From Paenibacillus xylanexedens (lineage in GTDB: Bacteria; Bacillota; Bacilli; Paenibacillales; Paenibacillaceae), in the NCBI RefSeq assembly GCF_017874615.1, contig NZ_JAGIKV010000003.1, positions 248,001-312,000 on the forward strand: DNA of 64,000 bases. Reading direction: 5' to 3'. Positions 15,940-25,418 of this stretch are shown piece after piece (the stretch's first letter is position 1; every line of letters begins with the position of its first letter). Under the pieces are notes generated by a model that saw only the letters and a program-made list of their open reading frames with translations, did no database searches and had not been told where the DNA came from. The position numbers and the translations under genes are program-made.

Positions 15940-17904
15940 ATGAAAATACTAGAAGTTAAAAATGTGAAGAAATCATACACCTTATATGGAAAAGAAAGAG
16001 TTCCGGTACTCCACGGTTTGAACTTAAGTTTTGAGACAGGGGAATTTGTCTCCATCCTCGGCGAATCTGGCTGTGGTAAGTCGACACTGATGAATATCAT
16101 TGGTGGTATGGACTCCGACTATGAAGGGGACGTCGTTGTTCGTGGCAAGAACTTAAGTGCCATGACAGAGAAGGAAATGGATGATTATCGGAAGAATAAT
16201 ATCGGCTTTGTCTTTCAAAATTTCAATCTGATCCCGCATCTGTCTGTCCTCGAAAATGTAACGATTGCGATGCAAATGACGGATACCAATGAGAAGGATC
16301 GGAACCAACGTGCCGTAGATATATTAACAGAGGTGGGACTGAAGGATCATCTGAACAAACGTCCCAACCAGTTATCCGGCGGTCAGAAGCAACGCGTTTC
16401 CATCGCACGGGCTTTGTCTAACAATCCCGATATTATCCTAGCTGATGAACCGACGGGTGCTCTGGATAGGGAAAACGGAGATCAAATCCTCGCTCTGCTC
16501 GACAGTATAGCCAAAAAGGGAATGCTGGTGATTGCCGTAACTCACTCGCAGAAAGTCGCTGACTCCGGTACACGGATTGTGAAGGTTGAAGAGGGGCGCA
16601 TTAGTGACGATATTCACCTGAAAGATCCTTCTACGGCTGTTTACGAGAGTGGTCAGGATTCTTCCCGGAGCCTGAGCTTGCTTGCTTCATTCAAGATGGC
16701 ACTTAAAAATATGAAACTCAACGGCAAGCGTAATGTACTGGTAGCATTGGGTGGATCTATAGGTATATTAAGTGTACTCCTGATGCTCTCCTTGGGGAAT
16801 GGAATAACGACGTATATGAATGACGAAATCAATTCAAGTATGGACCCTTTGCTCGTGGATATAACCAAGCCGAGTGAAGAAGCCAAGGATATGCAAGGTC
16901 CCGAGGCCTTGATGGCACCAGGTGAACCGTTCACCGAAGCTGATGTAGAGACGATTCGCAATTTTCCTAATGTGGATCATGTAGAGACAATTACGACCAT
17001 TACAGGCAAATCCACTATGGTGAATGAAAAACAAAGTGTAGGACTCACACAGTTAACAACGTTAACGGATGCTTTTGATCCAGCACTGATGACAACTGGT
17101 GTTCTGCCGGTAGAAAATCAGATGTTGTTACCTCTCGATACAGCGAAACAATTAAGCGGAAATGATCAAGCTGAAACCATGATCGGCAAGTCCGTGTTTC
17201 TATATATCAATGAGATGGATGGCAATAATAAACCAGTAACTTTGGAGAAGGAAGTAACCATCTCAGGGATTTACGAAGCGGCAGATCCACGATCTCCAAT
17301 GCAACAATCGCCGGGATACATTTCATCAGAAACGCTGGAGCAAATGTATGCGGACGAAGGAATAACAATCGGGCCAATTCAAGTTAACGCCTATGCAACC
17401 GATATGAAATATGTAAATGATATCAATGAAGCTGCAGTGGATGCTGGCTTCGCAGGCTCCCAAATGGCCAAGGTCATGGAGAATATCACCACATATGTAA
17501 GTATGGCTTCCATTGTACTCGCGGGTATTGCAGGCATTTCGTTGATCGTATCCGGTATTATGATACTGGTAGTACTCTACATTAGTGTCGTGGAACGGAC
17601 AAAGGAGATCGGAATTCTTCGGGCGATTGGAGCAAGAAAGAAAGATATCAAGCGAATATTCTTCTCCGAATCTGCCTTATTAGGCGTATTTAGTGGTATT
17701 ATTGCGGTAATCTTTGCAGTGATCATCAGTTATGTATTAAACATTCTTTTGGACAATGCGTTTGGAGCCAAACTCATTAATCTCTCGGGATATTATATCT
17801 TGTTTGGTATCGTGGTAAGTACAGCGATTAGTATTGTTGCCGGTTTGATGCCATCATCAAAAGCGGCGAAACTGGACCCGATGGAATCCTTACGATACGA
17901 ATAA
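15940..17904 (+). CDS. MacB-like ABC transporter, ATPase fused to permease
   Basis: A 654-residue fusion. Residues 1-225 are an ATPase with Walker A GESGCGKST, the LSGGQKQR signature and Walker B IILADEPTGALD. The rest is a MacB/FtsX-type permease: one membrane segment near 265-285, a large extracytoplasmic domain (290-510), and three C-terminal segments around 525-550, 580-605 and 620-645, with the family motif TKEIGILRAIGARKKDIKR between them. Such proteins export peptides or lipoproteins, or act in envelope stress responses; the substrate here is unknown. The operon continues with a response regulator (30 bases on) and a histidine kinase. The binding-site-like GGAGAGGAAGAG precedes the ATG. 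Confidence 0.9.
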   Translation: MKILEVKNVKKSYTLYGKERVPVLHGLNLSFETGEFVSILGESGCGKSTLMNIIGGMDSDYEGDVVVRGKNLSAMTEKEMDDYRKNNIGFVFQNFNLIPHLSVLENVTIAMQMTDTNEKDRNQRAVDILTEVGLKDHLNKRPNQLSGGQKQRVSIARALSNNPDIILADEPTGALDRENGDQILALLDSIAKKGMLVIAVTHSQKVADSGTRIVKVEEGRISDDIHLKDPSTAVYESGQDSSRSLSLLASFKMALKNMKLNGKRNVLVALGGSIGILSVLLMLSLGNGITTYMNDEINSSMDPLLVDITKPSEEAKDMQGPEALMAPGEPFTEADVETIRNFPNVDHVETITTITGKSTMVNEKQSVGLTQLTTLTDAFDPALMTTGVLPVENQMLLPLDTAKQLSGNDQAETMIGKSVFLYINEMDGNNKPVTLEKEVTISGIYEAADPRSPMQQSPGYISSETLEQMYADEGITIGPIQVNAYATDMKYVNDINEAAVDAGFAGSQMAKVMENITTYVSMASIVLAGIAGISLIVSGIMILVVLYISVVERTKEIGILRAIGARKKDIKRIFFSESALLGVFSGIIAVIFAVIISYVLNILLDNAFGAKLINLSGYYILFGIVVSTAISIVAGLMPSSKAAKLDPMESLRYE

Positions 17905-17933
17905 ATATCAATTTTGGAAAGGATAATGGCTAC

Positions 17934-18602
17934 ATGAACACAATTTTGGTGGTGGACGATGATTCCCATATCCGCAAATTAATCCGAATCTATCTTGAAA
18001 AGAATCAATTCTCCGTGCTGGAAGCACCAGACGGTCAAGAGGCGTTAGATATCCTCTCGCATACGAAAGTTGATCTGGCGATTGTGGATGTGATGATGCC
18101 GCGAATAGACGGCATTGAACTGACGGAAGATATTCGGTCTTATCTGGATATTCCCATCCTGATGGTGACTGCCAAGGGAGAATCCAAGGACAAAGTCAGA
18201 GGATTTAATGCCGGATCAGACGATTATCTGGTTAAACCTTTTGATCCGGTAGAGTTAATCCTGCGTGTAAAATCGTTACTGAAACGATATAACAAAAGTT
18301 CGTCAAACATGATTCAGATCAGCGGTGTAACGATTGATTTGGGCAATCTGCTGGTCATTGCGGATGGTCAAACCATTGAATTGAAAAAGAAGGAATGTGA
18401 ATTGTTATTTTCTCTCGCGAGTTCGCCAGGGAAAATATTCACACGTACACAGCTTATAGATGATCTATGGGGTATCGATTACGAAGGAGATGAGCGTACA
18501 GTTGATGTACATATCAAACGGTTAAGGGAACGTCTTGAACATGTTCCTGAGTTAGTGATCTCAACGATAAGAGGACTCGGTTATCGCCTGGAGCGGGCAT
18601 GA
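17934..18602 (+). CDS. OmpR/PhoB-family response regulator
   Basis: A 222-residue regulator. The receiver domain (1-120) has acidic residues at VVDDDSH, the phospho-acceptor Asp in LAIVDVMMPRIDG (about residue 51), and the conserved Thr and Lys in MVTAKG and YLVKPF. The winged-helix domain (125-222) ends ISTIRGLGYRLE. Its gene lies between the ABC transporter and its cognate kinase, overlapping the kinase by four bases. It probably binds the paired direct repeats at 15852 and 12586. Confidence 0.93.
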   Translation: MNTILVVDDDSHIRKLIRIYLEKNQFSVLEAPDGQEALDILSHTKVDLAIVDVMMPRIDGIELTEDIRSYLDIPILMVTAKGESKDKVRGFNAGSDDYLVKPFDPVELILRVKSLLKRYNKSSSNMIQISGVTIDLGNLLVIADGQTIELKKKECELLFSLASSPGKIFTRTQLIDDLWGIDYEGDERTVDVHIKRLRERLEHVPELVISTIRGLGYRLERA

Positions 18603-19936
18603 AAATGTTAAGGAAAAGCCTGCGACTTCGCATCGTAGCTACATTTATCGGGATTGTTCTGGTGAGTTTGATTCTCTCCTTTATGATCAATAACGGGTCC
18701 CAGGAAAAGACACCGAATCGTTTTATGGTTACCTTTGCTCAAGATCTAACTACACTGATTAACCTGATTGATGATCCTGAAAAAGTGAAATCAAGCTTGG
18801 ATATTTTTGCTCGCTACGGCTTAAATATCACTCCCGTAAATGAACAAAGTGAAGTGTTATCTTCTTTGCCAGAGGACAAAGTTCATTCGTTATTTGAGGC
18901 GGGTACAACGGATGCCATTTTTCTGTCCAGTAAAGATGGAATTGCGACCATAGGTGTTCCCGGAACAAACGAGGGGATTGGCACATTTCTGATTCAAAGC
19001 GATTTCTCCTCTCTTTTTCATACACTGCGAAACACGCTCTTAACCTCACTGTTAACGGTTCTGGTCATTGGCAGCTTGTTAATCCTGTTCATGTCCGGGT
19101 ACATTGTAAAACCGATTAAGAGATTAACGGTTGCAGCGAAGGAGATGTCCTCAGGTGACCTTTCCGTCCGCTTGAAACATAATAATCAGGATGAGTTTGG
19201 GGAACTGATGGAGAGCTTTAATCATATGGCCAGTGAGTTGCAAAAAATTGATTCGGTTCGTGATGACTTTGTCAGCAACGTCTCTCATGAAATGCAGTCT
19301 CCGCTCACTTCAATCAGGGGATTTACCAGAGCACTACAAGATGGTGTTATTCCATTAGAAGAGCAGAAAGAGCATCTGGATATCATCTATGAGGAAACGC
19401 TGCGCTTATCGAGGCTCAGTGATAATCTGCTTCGGCTAGCCTCGCTGGATTCAGAGCATCATCCGGTTCATTTCACCACGTTCCAGGTAGATGAACAATT
19501 AAGAAGGGCGATCTTACTGGCAGAGCCGCAGTGGGCTCAGAAGGACATACAGATCGAACTGGACTTGTTGCCCTGCGAGCTCACAGTGGACAAAGATTTG
19601 TTTGATCAGGTCTGGCAAAATTTAATAAACAATGCGATCAAATACACCGGTCCACAAGGTGCCATTCATGTCGAAATTGAGACGTCATCTTCATTTGTGA
19701 AGGTATTGATTAGAGATTCTGGACAAGGAATACCTGAGGAAGCACTCCCGTATATCTTTGATCGATTCTACATGGTGGACAAAGCGCGAAGCAGCTCGCT
19801 TCGAGGGAATGGATTGGGTTTGTCCATTGTCATTAAAATATTGAAATTGCATCAATGTACAATTGATGTAGAGAGCGAAATGGGTAAAGGCACACAGTTT
19901 ATTGTCACGATCCCCAGATCGACCATTACACCTTAA
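18599..19936 (+). CDS. Sensor histidine kinase
   Basis: A 445-residue membrane kinase. A first membrane segment (10-28) and a second (about 145-168) flank an extracytoplasmic sensing region of roughly 115 residues. Then come a HAMP domain (about 170-220), the phospho-acceptor box FVSNVSHEMQSPLTSI near 230, and the ATPase domain with N-box NLINNAIKYT, DSGQGIPEE and GNGLGLSIV. The ATGA overlap with the response regulator makes them a cognate pair. The neighbouring ABC transporter and surface-protein genes suggest it senses an envelope signal. Confidence 0.92.
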   Translation: MKMLRKSLRLRIVATFIGIVLVSLILSFMINNGSQEKTPNRFMVTFAQDLTTLINLIDDPEKVKSSLDIFARYGLNITPVNEQSEVLSSLPEDKVHSLFEAGTTDAIFLSSKDGIATIGVPGTNEGIGTFLIQSDFSSLFHTLRNTLLTSLLTVLVIGSLLILFMSGYIVKPIKRLTVAAKEMSSGDLSVRLKHNNQDEFGELMESFNHMASELQKIDSVRDDFVSNVSHEMQSPLTSIRGFTRALQDGVIPLEEQKEHLDIIYEETLRLSRLSDNLLRLASLDSEHHPVHFTTFQVDEQLRRAILLAEPQWAQKDIQIELDLLPCELTVDKDLFDQVWQNLINNAIKYTGPQGAIHVEIETSSSFVKVLIRDSGQGIPEEALPYIFDRFYMVDKARSSSLRGNGLGLSIVIKILKLHQCTIDVESEMGKGTQFIVTIPRSTITP

Positions 19937-19955
19937 GGCAAGCCAGAACAGAGAG

Positions 19956-20020
19956 AGCAATATGGAAACAATCGGTCCCTGTGCGTTCAGGATTCAGATT
20001 GCTGCCATATTGCTTTTTTT
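19956..20020 (+). terminator. Terminator after the two-component operon
   Basis: AGCAATATGG (19956-19965) pairs with CCATATTGCT (20005-20014) across a long, itself partly paired loop, followed by seven T. Confidence 0.8.
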
Positions 20021-20149
20021 GATATTTGTATTCACGACAAAATTTCACATATAGTTTTGTTTAGCAGTGGATCATTTGATAAAATAGAAGAGACGTTATG
20101 TGAATCTATGAACTTAATTAATTTATCATACACAGAATGGAGCCATCCA

Positions 20150-21985
20150 ATGAAATATCGCAATATGGAAGATTGTATTAACGATCTGGAGCAGCACGGT
20201 CATTTGATTCGGGTCAAAGAAGAGGTTGATCCTCATCTGGAGATGGCAGCGATCCACATGAAAGTGCACGAGGCTAAAGGCCCGGCGTTGTTATTCGAAA
20301 ATGTAAAAGGCTCAAAGTTCCAAGCTGTGTCGAATCTGTTCGGTACGGTGGAACGAAGCAAATTCATGTTCCGGGGGACGCTGGAAGGCGTACAACGGGT
20401 CATGGCAGTTCGTGACGATCCCATGAAGGCGCTTAAGACGCCATTTCAGCATGTCCGTACAGGTCTTGCTGCGTGGCAGGCGCTGCCAAAACAGAAATCT
20501 ATAAGCCTACCCGTGTCGGCGCAAGAGATTCAAATCTCGGATCTGCCGCTCATCAAACATTGGCCTATGGACGGTGGGGCATTTGTGACGTTACCACAGG
20601 TTTATTCAGAAGATCCGGACAAACCAGGAATCATGAATTCAAACTTGGGGATGTACCGGGTTCAACTGGATGGCAATGATTTTGAAATGAACAAGGAAAT
20701 AGGGTTACACTATCAGATTCATCGCGGAATTGGTATACATCAAGCCAAAGCTGTCAAAAAGGGAGAACCACTGAAAGTGAGTATTTTCATTGGGGGTCCA
20801 CCTGCACATACACTTTCAGCGGTTATGCCTTTGCCTGAAGGACTTAGTGAGATGACATTTGCCGGTCTGCTCGCTGGACGTCGTTTCCGGTACAGTTACA
20901 AAGATGGGTATTGCATAAGTAATGATGCCGATTTTGTCATCACAGGTGATATCTATCCAGGCGAGACGAAGCCTGAAGGTCCGTTCGGTGATCATCTGGG
21001 TTATTACAGTCTGACACATGAATTCCCGCTAATGCGTGTGCATAAAGTCTATGCCAAACCGAATGCTATATGGCCGTTTACGGTTGTTGGTCGTCCGCCG
21101 CAAGAGGATACGGCGTTTGGTGATTTGATTCATGAGATTACTGGAGACGCGATCAAACAGGAGATTCCAGGTGTCAAAGAAGTGCATGCGGTCGATGCGG
21201 CAGGGGTCCATCCATTACTGTTTGCCATCGGCAGTGAACGTTACACGCCGTATCAGGCGGTGAAGCAGCCGACAGAGTTGCTTACGATTGCCAATCGTAT
21301 TTTGGGTACGGGTCAGCTCAGTCTGGCGAAGTACTTGTTTATTACTGCTGAGGATCAGCGACCTCTGGATACCCACAAGGAAGTTGAATTCCTGACCTAT
21401 ATCTTGGAGCGCATGGATATGCAGCGGGATATTCATTTCCATACCCATACAACGATTGATACACTCGATTATTCGGGTACAGGACTGAACAGCGGAAGCA
21501 AGGTCGTTTTTGCAGCATATGGCGACAAGATTCGAGAGTTGTGTACGGAAGTTCCGGAGTCTTTGAAAAACATTCGTGGTTATGAGAATCCGCAGCTCAT
21601 CATGCCGGGTATCGTTTCGATCCAGACATCGGCTTTCACGAGTTATGCGGATACAGCACAGGAGATGCAAGCATTCACGTCTCTATTGAAAGAACAAGGA
21701 GGTCTGGACTCGTGTCCGATGATCATTCTATGTGACGACAGTTCGTTCCTGAGTGCTAACCTCAGCAACTTCTTATGGGCAACCTTTACTCGCAGCAACC
21801 CTTCACATGATATGTATGGGGTTAATAGCGGATATGATCACAAGCATTGGGGTTGTGATCAGGTTATTATTGATGCACGTACCAAACCCCATCAGGCACC
21901 GCCGCTGATTCCCGATGCTTCGGTCGAGAAGAGCATTGAACGATTTTTTGTTAAAGGTGCTAGTCTGGGTTCGATCAAAATCTAA
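20150..21985 (+). CDS. UbiD-family (prenyl-FMN dependent) decarboxylase
   Basis: A 611-residue member of the UbiD family, which uses prenylated FMN to decarboxylate or carboxylate aromatic and unsaturated acids. The family core is visible: FGDHLGYYSLTHEFPLMRV around residues 278-296, and GRPPQEDTAFGDLIHEITG soon after, which includes the acidic catalytic region. The C-terminal domain ends with the HWGCDQVIIDAR segment. UbiD itself is nearer 490 residues; this is the longer form. I chose the ATG at 20150 because TGGAG lies seven bases before it; upstream in-frame starts lack binding sites. No UbiX-type flavin prenyltransferase is in the window, so the cofactor must come from elsewhere. It appears to be a single gene between two terminators. 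Confidence 0.88.
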   Translation: MKYRNMEDCINDLEQHGHLIRVKEEVDPHLEMAAIHMKVHEAKGPALLFENVKGSKFQAVSNLFGTVERSKFMFRGTLEGVQRVMAVRDDPMKALKTPFQHVRTGLAAWQALPKQKSISLPVSAQEIQISDLPLIKHWPMDGGAFVTLPQVYSEDPDKPGIMNSNLGMYRVQLDGNDFEMNKEIGLHYQIHRGIGIHQAKAVKKGEPLKVSIFIGGPPAHTLSAVMPLPEGLSEMTFAGLLAGRRFRYSYKDGYCISNDADFVITGDIYPGETKPEGPFGDHLGYYSLTHEFPLMRVHKVYAKPNAIWPFTVVGRPPQEDTAFGDLIHEITGDAIKQEIPGVKEVHAVDAAGVHPLLFAIGSERYTPYQAVKQPTELLTIANRILGTGQLSLAKYLFITAEDQRPLDTHKEVEFLTYILERMDMQRDIHFHTHTTIDTLDYSGTGLNSGSKVVFAAYGDKIRELCTEVPESLKNIRGYENPQLIMPGIVSIQTSAFTSYADTAQEMQAFTSLLKEQGGLDSCPMIILCDDSSFLSANLSNFLWATFTRSNPSHDMYGVNSGYDHKHWGCDQVIIDARTKPHQAPPLIPDASVEKSIERFFVKGASLGSIKI

Positions 21986-22000
21986 TTTGAGATGTCTTGG

Positions 22001-22031
22001 AGAAGTTCAAACGGAGCGTTTGAACTTCTTT
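22001..22031 (+). terminator. Hairpin terminator after the UbiD-family gene
   Basis: A perfect 13-bp stem, AGAAGTTCAAACG (22001-22013) with CGTTTGAACTTCT (22017-22029), with a GAG loop. Only a short T run follows, so termination may be partial. From here to 22250 I see no gene. Confidence 0.75.
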
Positions 22032-22268
22032 GGCTTACTCTGGTACGGCAATGAGGCACAAAAGTGTGTAAAAGTTTAAAACCGGGACTAATTTGGATGT
22101 TGGAGTGAGGATAAAGTCTTAGGCGTTCGTATTTACCATTGTGATTAAGGTCGTTTGAACTATGTATGAAATGAAGAATTATAACGATATAAAGAAGTAT
22201 AGGTATTTTTGTGGCCCCGTTCCGTTGGGTGCTGTTACTATAATGAATTGTTCAGGGGGAATACCGAT

Positions 22269-23360
22269 TTGAGAATCCATATTATGAACCTGCAAGACGG
22301 AGACCGTCTAACTGCGGATACATTCAGCGATGCAGGATTACACGTTCTCGGGAAGGGAACTGTGATCAAAGGTGAGGATATCACCTTGCTTATGCAGCAC
22401 CGTGTAGATTATGTAGATATTGAATCACGCGAAGAGGAAATCACTGAAGCCGAATTTTTTGCAGCAGCCGCCAAGCATGCTTCCGGGTCAAGTACAAGCA
22501 CGAAGGAAGAACCGCCTGAAGAAGAGCTGAAGTCCCAATTTATTCAGACTGTACATAATTATCAAAATGCTTTTCTCGAAGCTCTGACCGTTGGCAAGTT
22601 CAACGCCACCATGGTGGATGATGCACTGCAACCGATGGTTGAGGGACTGGATGAGCAGAAAGATGTCGTTCATCTCCTGATGATGCTGGAGCGGGATGAC
22701 GTCAATAACTATACACATTCAATCCAGGTAGGATTGTTGTCATTCTACCTCGCGAATTGGCTTGGATATTCTCAGAAGGAGAGTTATCAGATTAGTCGCG
22801 GTGGTTATCTGCATGACATTGGAAAGTGCAAAGTTTCCCACCGGATTCGGAACAAAACAGAACCGTTGACGGCTGATGAGCAGCTTGAAATGCAGCGTCA
22901 CACTATATATGGTCATGAAATTATCAAAAATTCGATGACGGATGAAGCGACAGCACTGGTTGCTCTGCAGCATCATGAACGGGAAGATGGGTCTGGTTAT
23001 CCGATGCAACTTGAGAAAAGTGAAATTCATCCATATACACAGATTGTATCTGTAGCGGATATCTATATAGGCATGAGATCCGGGAACCACGGAGGAAGTA
23101 ATCCAAATCTGATCAACAACCTTAGAGATATCTATGGAATGGGATTTGGCAAATTGAATGAAAAACCGGTTCAGGCATTGATGCAACATTTGCTTCCTAA
23201 TTTCATCGGGAAACAGGTTCTGCTCAGCAATGGAGAAAAGGGTGTTATTGTCATGAACAATACATCTGATATTTTCAAACCACTCATCAAAGTGGAGTCT
23301 GAAGAATATCGCGATCTCTCCAAAGAGCGTACGCTTGCCATTGATGAATTGCTTATTTAA
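22269..23360 (+). CDS. HD-GYP domain protein, probable cyclic-di-GMP phosphodiesterase
   Basis: A 363-residue soluble protein. The first 120 residues have no named domain but include an acidic linker rich in Glu. The HD-GYP domain spans about 130-310: YTHSIQVGLLS, the HD pair in GGYLHDIGKCKVSHRI, HTIYGHEII, and the GYP signature in QHHEREDGSGYPMQ. HD-GYP proteins hydrolyse cyclic-di-GMP, and the metal-ligand residues look intact, so activity is likely. The start is the TTG at 22269, eight bases after AGGGGGA; the frame is open upstream but lacks another binding site. A TATAAT sequence at 22239-22244 is a possible -10. The gene stands alone before a terminator. Confidence 0.88.
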   Translation: MRIHIMNLQDGDRLTADTFSDAGLHVLGKGTVIKGEDITLLMQHRVDYVDIESREEEITEAEFFAAAAKHASGSSTSTKEEPPEEELKSQFIQTVHNYQNAFLEALTVGKFNATMVDDALQPMVEGLDEQKDVVHLLMMLERDDVNNYTHSIQVGLLSFYLANWLGYSQKESYQISRGGYLHDIGKCKVSHRIRNKTEPLTADEQLEMQRHTIYGHEIIKNSMTDEATALVALQHHEREDGSGYPMQLEKSEIHPYTQIVSVADIYIGMRSGNHGGSNPNLINNLRDIYGMGFGKLNEKPVQALMQHLLPNFIGKQVLLSNGEKGVIVMNNTSDIFKPLIKVESEEYRDLSKERTLAIDELLI

Positions 23361-23396
23361 TCTAAATATGATCTGTATTCCTTACTTATATTGAGA

Positions 23397-23433
23397 ACGG
23401 GCCTCCTGTACTAAGACAGGAGACCCGTTTTTT
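23397..23433 (+). terminator. Terminator after the HD-GYP gene
   Basis: ACGGGCCTCCTGT (23397-23409) pairs with ACAGGAGACCCGT (23416-23428) with one mismatch, then a T run. Confidence 0.9.
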
Positions 23434-23521
23434 GTTATATCATCCTAGATGTGTTGTTCGACCAAGGAAGCAAGCGTATACTTTGCAAAGACCTTATTTT
23501 TCCTGCCAAGGAGCGATCGCC

Positions 23522-23977
23522 ATGATTGAAGTGACCACCGAGATTACGATACATGCCTCGATTGAACGGTGCTTTGACTATGCTCGGGATATTGATGTAC
23601 ATACTCAGACCGTCTGGCAACATACAAGAGAGCGAGCAGTTGCAGGAGTAACCACAGGAAGAATTGGAGCAGGGGATACCGTTACATTTCAGGCTACTCA
23701 TTTTGGGGTCAGACAGAAGTTGAAGTCCCGAATTGTGCAGTTCGAACGACCTTTCCTCTTTGTGGATCAGATGGAGAAAGGGGCTTTCAAGAGCATGCGA
23801 CATGAACATCATTTCAGCGTAATTGGGGATCAGATGACTTGCATGAGAGACACACTTCGATTCGAAGCTCCACTTGGATTGCTGGGATGGGCAACCGAAC
23901 GACTTGTGCTGAAGAGATACATGCAGGCATTTCTGGAGGATCGTAATCGTAAGCTCAAAGATATGCTTGAGCAGTAG
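23522..23977 (+). CDS. SRPBCC-family (START-like) protein
   Basis: A 151-residue protein with the SRPBCC/polyketide-cyclase-like pattern: an N-terminal beta-strand (VTTEITIHASIERCFDYARD), the segment GAGDTVTFQATHFGVRQKLKSRI, and the closing FEAPLGLLGWATERLVLKRYMQAFLEDRNRKLKDML helix region. Such folds bind hydrophobic ligands; the ligand is unknown. I chose the ATG at 23522 because AAGGAG lies nine bases upstream; the frame is open earlier but without a binding site. A tiny membrane-protein gene follows 35 bases later. Confidence 0.82.
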   Translation: MIEVTTEITIHASIERCFDYARDIDVHTQTVWQHTRERAVAGVTTGRIGAGDTVTFQATHFGVRQKLKSRIVQFERPFLFVDQMEKGAFKSMRHEHHFSVIGDQMTCMRDTLRFEAPLGLLGWATERLVLKRYMQAFLEDRNRKLKDMLEQ

Positions 23978-24012
23978 CCAGAATTGAATGGATAGAGGAG
24001 AGAAGACATTTG

Positions 24013-24171
24013 ATGGATAATGAATATTTTGTAGGTTGGGGCACACTTGCCTTGATTAATGCCGGACTGGCTCAGGGAAAAAACAGAAGTGGTCGGAACT
24101 GGTTTCTGATTTCCCTGTTATTTGGTCCGTTGGCAACCCTCTTTATTGTGGTGTGGAATAAACTGGACTAA
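24013..24171 (+). CDS. Small single-pass membrane protein
   Basis: A 52-residue ORF too short for most gene finders. AGAGGAGAGAA lies 9-18 bases upstream of the ATG at 24013; a TTG at 24010 is an alternative. Residues 6-20 are mildly hydrophobic (FVGWGTLALINAGLA). A basic QGKNRSGRNW turn follows, and residues 31-48 form a clear membrane helix. It ends two bases before the stop of the convergent MFS gene. I recognise similar short proteins in Paenibacillus annotations but know of no proven function. Confidence 0.65.
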   Translation: MDNEYFVGWGTLALINAGLAQGKNRSGRNWFLISLLFGPLATLFIVVWNKLD

Positions 24172-24172
24172 T

Positions 24173-25393
24173 TCAACGATCGAGATTCCGATGCATATAA
24201 CGATCGATCATCCAGAACACAAGGGCTGCTGCACTAACGCCAGCACCTAACCAGCATACGGCTGTCCAGCCCGCCCATGCATACACTTGGGTAGAAACGA
24301 TGGAGCCGGTTGCACTGCCGATGGAATAAAAGATCATATAAGCTGCCGTAAGGCGGCTTTGTGCTTCGGGGCGAACTTCGTAGATCAGGCTCTGGTTGGT
24401 AACATGTACGGCCTGCACGGCAAGATCGAGCAGGATAACACCCAGGATCAGAAACCAGAGAGAATGATGGACATAACCGATGGGTAGCCAGGACAAGAGC
24501 AGAATGACAAGAGCGACACCGGTTGTTTTCTGCCCAAGGCCCCGGTCGGCAAGTTTACCAGCACGGGCAGCAGCCAATGCTCCCGCCGCTCCTGCGAGAC
24601 CGAATGCACCTATGACTGTATGAGACAGGGACAGTGGAGGGCTACTTAGTGGCAGTACCATGGAAGTCCACAAGATGCTGAAGGCTGTAAAAATCAGCAT
24701 GGCCAGCACACCTCGTACTCGTAACACACGCAACTCACGGTACAGTTGCAAGACGGAACCGAGTAATTGGGTATAGCTTTGTTTTACTTGTATTGATTGT
24801 TGCCTTGGGAGAACAAAAAATAAGGCGACAATTCCGAGTAATGTAAGGCTGGCGGAGAAGAGATACACCGATCTCCACCCGAGCCAATCGTTCAGCGTAC
24901 CTGCAACCGTTCGTGCAAGCAAAATGCCAATGACGATTCCGCTGGTTACCAACCCGACAATGCCACCACGTTCGGAAGGGGCTGCCAAGTGTGCAGCAAA
25001 GGCAACGAGCGTTTGCGTAATGACGGCTAATAAACCAACGACAGCCATGCCCGTGAATAAAAGTGAGCTGGATTGTGCGGTTCCTACGAGAACCAGTGCA
25101 AGCACGGATAAGAGCATTTGAATGATGATCAACTTGCGGCGATTTAAGAGGTCACCAAGCGGAACGAGAAGAAACAGCCCCAAGGCATAACATATTTGAG
25201 TCACTGTGATGACAATCCCTATGGATGATGGCGAGAGACTGAATTCTTGAGCGATGGAGTCCAGCAAAGGCTGAGCATAATAAATATTGGCGACCGCAAG
25301 TCCGCTGCACACGGCAAAAAGAAGAGCAACTAACCGTGACATGGCAGGACGATCCTTATTGGATAATTGTGCATCTGGAGAAGAAGTTTGCAT
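24173..25393 (-). CDS. MFS transporter, probable drug efflux pump
   Basis: A 406-residue major facilitator with about twelve membrane helices in two halves. The loop after helix 2 carries LLNRRKLIIIQMLLS, a motif-A-like basic region, and the central cytoplasmic loop is near 190-215. The overall pattern is like that of small-molecule exporters adjacent to TetR regulators. The gene is read leftwards from 25393, divergent from a TetR gene. The spacer holds matching palindromic operators, so induction by the pump's substrate through TetR is likely. The substrate is unknown. Confidence 0.88.
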   Translation of the reverse strand: MQTSSPDAQLSNKDRPAMSRLVALLFAVCSGLAVANIYYAQPLLDSIAQEFSLSPSSIGIVITVTQICYALGLFLLVPLGDLLNRRKLIIIQMLLSVLALVLVGTAQSSSLLFTGMAVVGLLAVITQTLVAFAAHLAAPSERGGIVGLVTSGIVIGILLARTVAGTLNDWLGWRSVYLFSASLTLLGIVALFFVLPRQQSIQVKQSYTQLLGSVLQLYRELRVLRVRGVLAMLIFTAFSILWTSMVLPLSSPPLSLSHTVIGAFGLAGAAGALAAARAGKLADRGLGQKTTGVALVILLLSWLPIGYVHHSLWFLILGVILLDLAVQAVHVTNQSLIYEVRPEAQSRLTAAYMIFYSIGSATGSIVSTQVYAWAGWTAVCWLGAGVSAAALVFWMIDRYMHRNLDR

Positions 25394-25418
25394 AAATGGA
25401 TGTCACCTTTCTATTCTG

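Noticed and set aside
22112..22135. Fragment AGGCGTTCGTATTT resembling the dispersed repeat arm
   Set aside because: No opposite arm is found nearby, so it is probably chance similarity.
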